A DNA stretch of 10,612 nt from Desulfobacteraceae bacterium (GTDB lineage: Bacteria; Desulfobacterota; Desulfobacteria; Desulfobacterales; Desulfosalsimonadaceae). Position 1 is the first letter of the stretch. Each line of letters opens with the position of its first letter. The stretch lies in NCBI GenBank assembly GCA_007131845.1, contig SLPT01000040.1, positions 1 through 10,612 of the forward strand. Direction: 5' to 3'. A program made the translations under genes and the position numbers. A model generated the notes under the pieces. The model saw nothing but the letters and a program-made list of their open reading frames with translations, ran no database searches and was not told the DNA's origin. Below are positions 6,156 through 10,612 of this stretch, piece after piece.

Positions 6156-7088
6156 ATGACCAAAAATTTTCGCTTCATATATAAAACGTATGCACTTGCG
6201 GTCTGCCTGCTGATGCTCTTTGCAGCCGTCCCACCCGGCACCCTGCGCGCCGAACCGGATCGTCCCGTCCGAATCGCCTACACGGACTGGGCGGACTCGG
6301 TGGCAAACGCCAACATCGTCCGGGCCGTCCTCCAGGAGAAAATGGGTATCCGCTGCAACCTGGTCATGATGGGCCCGGATGAAATGTGGGAAGCCGTGGC
6401 CACCGGCGAGGTGGACGCCATGGTTTCGGCCTGGCTCCCGGATACCCATGCCCACTACAAGGAGGCCTTCGGGGATCGCGTGGTCGACCTGGGACCCAAC
6501 GTGACCGGCGCGCGCACCGGACTCGTGGTCCCCGATGTGCGGCTGAGCCGGCTGGCTGCCGGCGCCGGCATCCGGCAATCCTATATCACCATCGACTCCA
6601 TCGTTGAAATCAAGGATCATGCCGACAAATTCAACCGGCGCATCATCGGCATCGAGCCGGAAGCCGGCATCATGCGCCAGGCATCCGAGGCGATGGCGAT
6701 CTATGAACTGGAAGAGGACTTCGAGCTGGTCCAGGGCAGGGAATCCGAGATGATCGATTCGCTTGCCATGGCCATACGCCACCAGCGGTGGGTCGTTGTC
6801 ACCGGCTGGGTCCCCCACTGGAGTTTTGCCAAATGGAACCTCAAGTTCCTGGAAGACCCCGAAAACGTCTTCGGCGAGCCGGGGTATATCCACACCCTTG
6901 CCCGGGAAGGCTTGAAGGAAAAACATCCGGACGTCTACCGGGTTTTGGACAACTTCTACTGGGAACCCGAAGACATCGGCCAGGTCATGCTCTGGATCGA
7001 GGAAGACAGGGGGCGCTTTCCCTATGACAAGGCACTCCGGTGGATCCGCGCCAACCCTGAAACGGTCCGGAGTTGGACAGGCCAATAA
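6156..7088 (+). CDS. Glycine betaine/choline-type substrate-binding protein (OpuAC family)
   Basis: The 310-residue product begins at the ATG at 6156, preceded by an AAGGAGGA Shine-Dalgarno (6141-6148). Residues 1-32 are a signal peptide (cleavage after LRA), and no lipobox cysteine is present, so a soluble periplasmic protein is expected. The family pattern is clear: IAYTDWADSVA (40-50), GEVDAMVSAWLPDTH (84-98), GIEPEAGIM (165-173), VVVTGWVPHW (213-222) and a helical C-terminus. W45, W93, W218 and W222 are candidates for the aromatic cage that holds a trimethylammonium group. Such proteins normally deliver ligand to an ABC permease and ATPase (OpuA/ProU type), but neither is adjacent; the gene instead follows a BCCT carrier by 53 bases. 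Either it serves an ABC complex encoded elsewhere or it works with the carrier. The ligand is inferred from family and context. Confidence 0.9.
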   Translation: MTKNFRFIYKTYALAVCLLMLFAAVPPGTLRAEPDRPVRIAYTDWADSVANANIVRAVLQEKMGIRCNLVMMGPDEMWEAVATGEVDAMVSAWLPDTHAHYKEAFGDRVVDLGPNVTGARTGLVVPDVRLSRLAAGAGIRQSYITIDSIVEIKDHADKFNRRIIGIEPEAGIMRQASEAMAIYELEEDFELVQGRESEMIDSLAMAIRHQRWVVVTGWVPHWSFAKWNLKFLEDPENVFGEPGYIHTLAREGLKEKHPDVYRVLDNFYWEPEDIGQVMLWIEEDRGRFPYDKALRWIRANPETVRSWTGQ

Positions 7089-7134
7089 CCCGGCCCCGAA
7101 ACCGTCAATACTTAAAACAAATAGGAACTTAAAT

Positions 7135-7815
7135 ATGCTCCAGGACATATACATCCAGTACAGGGGGGCCTGCATGATGCTGTTCCAGAAAGACGGAACC
7201 GAGCTGTCCTTCAGGGGAACGGCTTTTTTGGCTCATCCGGATGGATACCTGATCACGGCCGCACACCTGATAACAGGCAGCATGGAACTGATGGTCGCCC
7301 CCCTGACAAAAACCGAAGATTTCGCGCCGGTCCGCACCGAAACCGTCGCTCCGTACCCGGTGGATATACGACTGTTTGACCAGGACCGGGACCTGGCCCT
7401 TCTGAAGTTCCGGGATGAAATCGAGTTGTCCATGCCCCACCACATCATCGGCTCGCCAGACCAGGTACCCGTCGGCAACTCGGTGGCATGCCTTGGATTC
7501 CCGTTCGGCTATTACAATATTTACAACCCGTTGATCAAACAGGCGGTCATATCCGCCAAGATCCTTTCCGCAAATAAAACCAAGATCTTTCTTTTCGACA
7601 GCCTGGTTCATGACGGCAACCACGGCGGCCCCCTGATCAATATTTACGACGGTCGGGTCATCGGCGTGGTGGGGGGCCGCTTTGAACTCCAGGAAATCCT
7701 CGAGCGGTATTTCGGAAAGACATCTGAAATTCCTATCAAAACGGACGTTTCCTATGCGGTTTCCATCGAACACGCCGTTGAGCTCATGGAAAAAGAAGAG
7801 TTGACAGTGATCTGA
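7135..7815 (+). CDS. Trypsin-fold protein with nucleophile serine replaced by histidine (probable pseudoprotease)
   Basis: This 226-residue protein starts at the ATG at 7135, with AGGA at 7123-7126. It aligns with the trypsin-like domain of HtrA/Deg-type (S1C) serine proteases: GTAFLAHPDGYLITAAHLI (28-46) with H44, DRDLALLKF (84-92) with D86, and the active-site loop HDGNHGGPLIN (159-169). In active members the loop reads GNSGGP; here residue 163 is His (codon CAC), so the classical Ser nucleophile is missing while His and Asp remain. There is no signal peptide, transmembrane segment or PDZ domain, so it appears cytoplasmic and single-domain. It lies 46 bases after the betaine-binding protein gene and may be co-transcribed. 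It may be a binding or regulatory pseudoprotease. Two base changes separate CAC from the usual AGC, so a single sequencing error is unlikely. Confidence 0.8.
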   Translation: MLQDIYIQYRGACMMLFQKDGTELSFRGTAFLAHPDGYLITAAHLITGSMELMVAPLTKTEDFAPVRTETVAPYPVDIRLFDQDRDLALLKFRDEIELSMPHHIIGSPDQVPVGNSVACLGFPFGYYNIYNPLIKQAVISAKILSANKTKIFLFDSLVHDGNHGGPLINIYDGRVIGVVGGRFELQEILERYFGKTSEIPIKTDVSYAVSIEHAVELMEKEELTVI

Positions 7816-7923
7816 TCATCCGGCTAGGATACGCGGGAAAAGAATCCGCGGCTTTGTTGTCCAGAGGGGCCGCATGAAACAGACACGGATGCTTCAAAGC
7901 GAAACCGACGAAAAGGAACCCGG

Positions 7924-8907
7924 ATGGAAACACCCCAACGCAATCTTGCCCTGGATCTTGTCCGCACCACCGAAGCCGCAGCCCTGGCATCCGCCCGGTG
8001 GCTGGGCAAAGGCGAAAAAAAAGCAGGCGACGAGGCCGCGGTTTCCGCGATGCGGCTTTCCTTCAAAGCCCTGGATCTCGACGGAACCGTGATTATCGGC
8101 GAGGGAGAAAAAGACAACGCGCCCATGCTTTACAAAGGTGAAAAACTGGGCACAGCAAGCGGTCCGAAGGTCGACGTGGCCGTCGACCCGGTGGAAGGAA
8201 CCAACCTGCTGGCCTACGGCCGGCCCAACGCCATATCCGTGGTGGGAGCAGCACCATCCGGATCGATGTTCGACCCGGGCCCCAGCTATTATATGAAAAA
8301 ACTGGTGGTGGGCCCGGAAGCGAAACACGCCGTCGACCTGGATGCCCCGGTCGGGGACAACCTGAAAACCATCGCGGCGGCACTCGGCAAAGAAGTTGGG
8401 GACCTTGTGGTATTCGTGCTGGATAAGCCCCGCCATGAGCAGCTTGTTGCAGAAATCCGGAAGGCAGGCGCACGCATCCAGCTTCACACGGACGGAGACG
8501 TGGCGGGTGCCCTCATGGCGGTGGACCCGGACAGCGAAGTCGACGTAATGATGGGAACCGGAGGCACGCCGGAGGGGGTTTTGGCTGCATGCGCCATCAG
8601 GGCTTTGGGCGGTGAGATGCTGTGCCGGCTGGACCCCCAGAAGGAAAATGAAAAAAAGGCCCTTGCCGAATCAGGCGTGGACCTGAAGCGGGTCTTGAAC
8701 GTGAATGCCCTGGTGGCCAACGACGACGTTTTTTTTGCCGCAACCGGCATCTCCGGCGGGGCGTTTCTGGAAGGGGTCAAATATACCGGAAAAGGCGCAA
8801 GTACGCATTCCCTGGTCATCCGCGGCAAGACCGGGACCTCCCGCTATATCGAGTCCCGCCACAACTGGGACAAGCTCATGCGTTTTTCCGCAGTCAAATA
8901 CGATTGA
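7924..8907 (+). CDS. glpX: Class II fructose-1,6-bisphosphatase
   Basis: This 327-residue cytoplasmic enzyme removes the 1-phosphate of fructose 1,6-bisphosphate in gluconeogenesis. Its length is that of complete GlpX proteins. Motifs are contiguous with Escherichia coli GlpX from memory: AGDEAAVSAMR (34-44) with metal ligand D36, DGTVIIGEGEKDNAPML (53-69), DVAVDPVEGTNL (84-95) with D88 and E91, KPRHEQLVAEIR (168-179), DGDVAGAL (190-197), SEVDVMMGTGGTPEGVLAA (204-222) with E217, and a C-terminal LVIRGKTGTSRYIES (297-311). AAGGA (7913-7917) lies 6 bases before the ATG. The 108-base gap from the upstream gene and a small GC-rich dyad (7832-7850) suggest possible separate transcription. In an anaerobe growing on organic acids this enzyme would be central for hexose synthesis, which is inference. 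Confidence 0.93.
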   Translation: METPQRNLALDLVRTTEAAALASARWLGKGEKKAGDEAAVSAMRLSFKALDLDGTVIIGEGEKDNAPMLYKGEKLGTASGPKVDVAVDPVEGTNLLAYGRPNAISVVGAAPSGSMFDPGPSYYMKKLVVGPEAKHAVDLDAPVGDNLKTIAAALGKEVGDLVVFVLDKPRHEQLVAEIRKAGARIQLHTDGDVAGALMAVDPDSEVDVMMGTGGTPEGVLAACAIRALGGEMLCRLDPQKENEKKALAESGVDLKRVLNVNALVANDDVFFAATGISGGAFLEGVKYTGKGASTHSLVIRGKTGTSRYIESRHNWDKLMRFSAVKYD

Positions 8908-8927
8908 CCAGAGCCCCGGCCGGCGCC

Positions 8928-9164
8928 TCACTGGTTGCCGAACCCGTTGTAGAGCCCGCAGTCGGGGCATCGCCAGGTGATGCCGTTGCAGGACATCCCC
9001 CACATGTTCTCATGCATGCAGCCCTGGCACAGGGCAAAGCCGCATCGGCATGTCCAGGAAAAAAAGCTGAGGGCTTTACATCCGTGGCATTCGCGGTTTC
9101 CCGCGCGGCTTTTGCGGCGGCGCCGGTATCGTTTCGGAATTATTTGAGCACTGCTTCGGTTCAT
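8928..9164 (-). CDS. Small cysteine-rich zinc-ribbon protein
   Basis: This 78-residue protein starts at an ATG at 9164-9162 with a modest TGGA upstream. The first 20 residues are strongly basic (KRYRRRRKSR at 11-20). The rest holds nine cysteines: C26-x2-C29, C39, C41, C46-x2-C49, C59 and C66-x2-C69, ending in WRCPDCGLYNGFGNQ (64-78). The CxxC pairs suggest two small zinc-binding knuckles rather than an electron carrier, though a rubredoxin-like iron site is not excluded. I recognise the C-terminal W-x-CPDCG-x2-NGFGNQ pattern as recurring in small uncharacterised proteins of related bacteria, but I know no function. It follows the amidohydrolase gene by 31 bases on the same strand and is convergent with glpX, with 20 bases between the two stop codons. 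Confidence 0.65.
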   Translation of the reverse strand: MNRSSAQIIPKRYRRRRKSRAGNRECHGCKALSFFSWTCRCGFALCQGCMHENMWGMSCNGITWRCPDCGLYNGFGNQ

Positions 9165-9195
9165 GGATTTTCCATACTTATTGCGTCGGTCGTTA

Positions 9196-10083
9196 TTACC
9201 ACCGGATTCCGAAAAACGCCCGGGCGTTTCCGGCCAGCAGCTGCCCTAATAATTGCGGATTGGTGTAGTTTTTGCCGATGATTTTGAGCTCCCTGTCCCA
9301 GGCATAGGGTATGTTGGGGAAATCCGATCCGTACATGACCCGGTCCGCTCTCAGTTCATCCAGCCGGAACGGCGGGGAAACCGGGAAATACCCGGCAATG
9401 GCCATGGCCGTGTCGAGCCACAGGGTATCGTATTTTTCCAAAAGATTTTGGTACTGCTCAAACTCGTCGACGCCCAGGTGAGGAACGCAGACTTTGAGAC
9501 GCGGATATGCCGCAAGGACGTTTTCGAGCTTGCGGGCACTGCAAAGAAGATAGGGATCGCATTTGTAGGCGGGGCTTTTGGGCTCCCGGCCGACGTGCAT
9601 TACCAGGGGACGGTTTTCCGCCTGGCAGATTCCGTAAACGACCGCCATTTCCGGGCTGTCCATGTCAAAGCACTGCACATGGGCATGGAGCTTGACGCCT
9701 GAAAGCCCCGCTTCGAATGCTTTTTTAAGAATCGACTCCGCGTCCGGCTCACCGGGAAACACCGTGGCCATACCGGTAACCCGGCCGGGGTATGCCCGGC
9801 ACAGGCCGGCCATGTACCCATTGAGATCTTCCGCGATCCCCGGCTTGTGGGCATATTGGAATGCCACCACGTGCTGTACGCCCCTTTCCAGAAGAAAGGA
9901 GAGAATGGCGTCGGAATCCAGTCGGTAGCGTATTGGCCAGGCATGCCGGTCAAACCAGTCCCATATGGCCGAAAACAAGCCTTCGGGAAAAACATGGACG
10001 TGGGAGTCCACCACGGGCGGCAGGCCGTCCGGAACAAAGCTTCCCTCGGGGTCGTCCAATGCGCCCAGCATCATTGATTCCAT
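9196..10083 (-). CDS. Amidohydrolase-2 family metal-dependent hydrolase (TIM barrel)
   Basis: The 295-residue protein from the ATG at 10083-10081 carries the amidohydrolase-2 pattern: VVDSHVHVFPE with the HxH metal pair H28/H30, GVKLHAHVQ (129-137), MHVGRE with H163, VPHLGVDEF with H202, and YGSDFPN with D254. Members of this family hydrolyse or decarboxylate cyclic and aromatic carboxylic substrates (2-amino-3-carboxymuconate semialdehyde decarboxylase type) or act as lactonases; the substrate here is unknown. It has no signal peptide and is predicted cytoplasmic. The same frame extends upstream to a TTG at 10149, but those 22 codons are translated from dispersed repeat copy C. I therefore place the start at 10083. 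An ATG three codons further in (MMLGALDD) is the next alternative. The cysteine-rich small protein gene lies 31 bases downstream. The pldA gene is divergent. Confidence 0.85.
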   Translation of the reverse strand: MESMMLGALDDPEGSFVPDGLPPVVDSHVHVFPEGLFSAIWDWFDRHAWPIRYRLDSDAILSFLLERGVQHVVAFQYAHKPGIAEDLNGYMAGLCRAYPGRVTGMATVFPGEPDAESILKKAFEAGLSGVKLHAHVQCFDMDSPEMAVVYGICQAENRPLVMHVGREPKSPAYKCDPYLLCSARKLENVLAAYPRLKVCVPHLGVDEFEQYQNLLEKYDTLWLDTAMAIAGYFPVSPPFRLDELRADRVMYGSDFPNIPYAWDRELKIIGKNYTNPQLLGQLLAGNARAFFGIRW

Positions 10084-10100
10084 TGTTTTTTTCCATAAAT

Positions 10101-10170
10101 CGGTTATGTTAGTGTCCGAACGAAAACCAGGATTCTTCGTCAAAGTCAAGGACGGCGAAAATTTTAACCG
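10101..10170 (+). repeat. Dispersed intergenic repeat, copy C
   Basis: This copy reads CGGTTATGTTAGTGTCCGAA at the left, a CTTCGTCAAAGTCAAGGACG core (10134-10153) and GCGAAAATTTTAACCG at the right. It matches copy B (2475-2545) almost throughout and the core of copy A in reverse orientation. ACGAA (10120-10124) and TTCGT (10136-10140) form a short hairpin. The copy fills most of the space between the divergent amidohydrolase and phospholipase genes, so it may contribute to or separate their promoters. I saw no convincing sigma-70 promoter in the remaining 10171-10220. Confidence 0.85.
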
Positions 10171-10220
10171 CAGGAATTACAAACAGTACATCACCTTTCA
10201 CGCAATATGGATGGATTGCC

Positions 10221-10612
10221 ATGCAATCGACTGCCCGGATTCTTCTCGCAGCAGCCCTGCTGCTCATCACCATGGGTGGCGATCTCTGCGCTTCGGATAC
10301 GTCTCCGGAACAGGCCGCGGAACCGCCCTTTGTCGAACATGACGCGCTTTTTGACCTCTACCAGCCCTATATAGAAAATATCTCCGGCTACAAGCCGGTC
10401 TACTTTCTGGCAGGCACCCGGCCCGAGAATACCAAGTTTCAGTTCAGCTTGAAATACCGGTTTGTCAATCCGGAAATGCCCCTGGCGCAAAAGCTTCCAT
10501 GGATGCGGGGGTTCCATTTCTCCTACACCCAAACATCTTTCTGGGATCTCGGAGGAGACTCAAAACCTTTCGAAGACACCAGCTACAAGCCGGAAGTCTT
10601 TTTCCTGTCGCA
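10221..10612 (+). CDS. pldA: Outer-membrane phospholipase A1, partial (C-terminus beyond window)
   Basis: The first 130 codons are present; the frame runs off the right edge. PldA is an outer-membrane beta-barrel that hydrolyses acyl chains of phospholipids reaching the outer leaflet, with calcium and dimerisation needed for activity. Residues 1-24 form a signal peptide (cleavage probably after LCA). The mature part shows family patterns: DLYQPYIENI (45-54), NTKFQFSLKYRF (70-81), RGFHFSYTQTSFWDL (96-110) and SKPFEDTSYKPEVFF (114-128). The last two match the SYTQ-x-S-x-W-x-L and PFR-x-T-x-Y-x-P blocks of OMPLA. The catalytic His-Ser-Asn residues should lie just beyond the window. The ATG at 10221 is the only in-frame ATG before the signal peptide; GGATGG (10209-10214) is a weak ribosome site. 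Repeat copy C lies 50 bases upstream. Confidence 0.88.
   Translation, partial: MQSTARILLAAALLLITMGGDLCASDTSPEQAAEPPFVEHDALFDLYQPYIENISGYKPVYFLAGTRPENTKFQFSLKYRFVNPEMPLAQKLPWMRGFHFSYTQTSFWDLGGDSKPFEDTSYKPEVFFLS

Noticed and set aside
5976..7175. A minus-strand open frame of about 400 codons antisense to the betaine-binding protein
   Set aside because: It overlaps two well-supported plus-strand genes, shows no family motif, and is expected from high GC at third codon positions.
7832..7850. CGCGG/CCGCG hairpin after the trypsin-fold gene as an intrinsic terminator
   Set aside because: The stem is only 5 bp and is followed by GCTTTGTTGTCC rather than a T-run. It may slow transcription, but I cannot call it a terminator.
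8908..8927. GC-rich palindromic bases between convergent glpX and the zinc-ribbon gene as a bidirectional terminator
   Set aside because: CCGGCCGG and GGCGCC are self-complementary but short, with no flanking A or T tracts.
10118..10175. Short open frame inside the repeat (KPGFFVKVKDGENFNRR) as a small protein
   Set aside because: It lies within a dispersed repeat, the frame is broken in copy B, and there is no ribosome-binding site. More likely a by-product of the repeat than a gene.

Overview
The window looks like ordinary chromosomal DNA of a mid-to-high-GC Gram-negative bacterium. The best guess is a Desulfobacterota (sulfate-reducer type) relative. This rests on gene families (an outer-membrane phospholipase, DUF3015/DUF4105 periplasmic proteins, a J-domain/zinc-ribbon/PilZ protein, a betaine BCCT carrier) and on a dispersed intergenic repeat of a kind I associate with that group. 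The placement is an inference, not something the sequence proves. I see no tRNA, rRNA, CRISPR array, transposase or phage gene.

Layout. Positions 1-1302 (minus strand) carry a probable two-gene unit: an exported DUF3015 protein followed by a DUF4105/Lnb-N-type periplasmic protein that runs off the left edge. Positions 1568-2427 (plus) hold a J-domain protein whose zinc-ribbon and PilZ half lies in another reading frame, so the gene appears frameshifted or split. Positions 2538-4022 (minus) encode a membrane-anchored M23 peptidoglycan endopeptidase. An AT-rich divergent intergenic region of about 440 bp (4023-4464) has a good promoter candidate facing each way.

Positions 4465-7815 (plus) form a closely spaced set: a BCCT betaine/choline-type transporter, an orphan OpuAC-type betaine-binding protein with no ABC permease or ATPase beside it, and a trypsin-fold protein whose nucleophile serine is replaced by histidine. 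Next comes a complete GlpX-type fructose-1,6-bisphosphatase (7924-8907). Convergent to it on the minus strand are a small cysteine-rich zinc-ribbon protein (8928-9164) and an amidohydrolase-2 family TIM-barrel hydrolase (9196-10083). At the right edge the first 130 codons of a phospholipase A1 (PldA) begin at 10221.

Most notable: (1) three copies of a roughly 60-80 bp intergenic repeat at 1326-1403, 2475-2545 and 10101-10170, which retain different ends, suggesting a degenerate small element with terminal inverted repeats; one copy supplies the stop codon of the M23 peptidase gene; (2) the Ser-to-His change in the trypsin-fold protein; (3) the frameshifted J-domain/PilZ gene; (4) the pairing of a secondary betaine carrier with an orphan betaine-binding protein. 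I found no convincing undescribed multi-gene system. The transport-plus-protease-like trio is the closest candidate.
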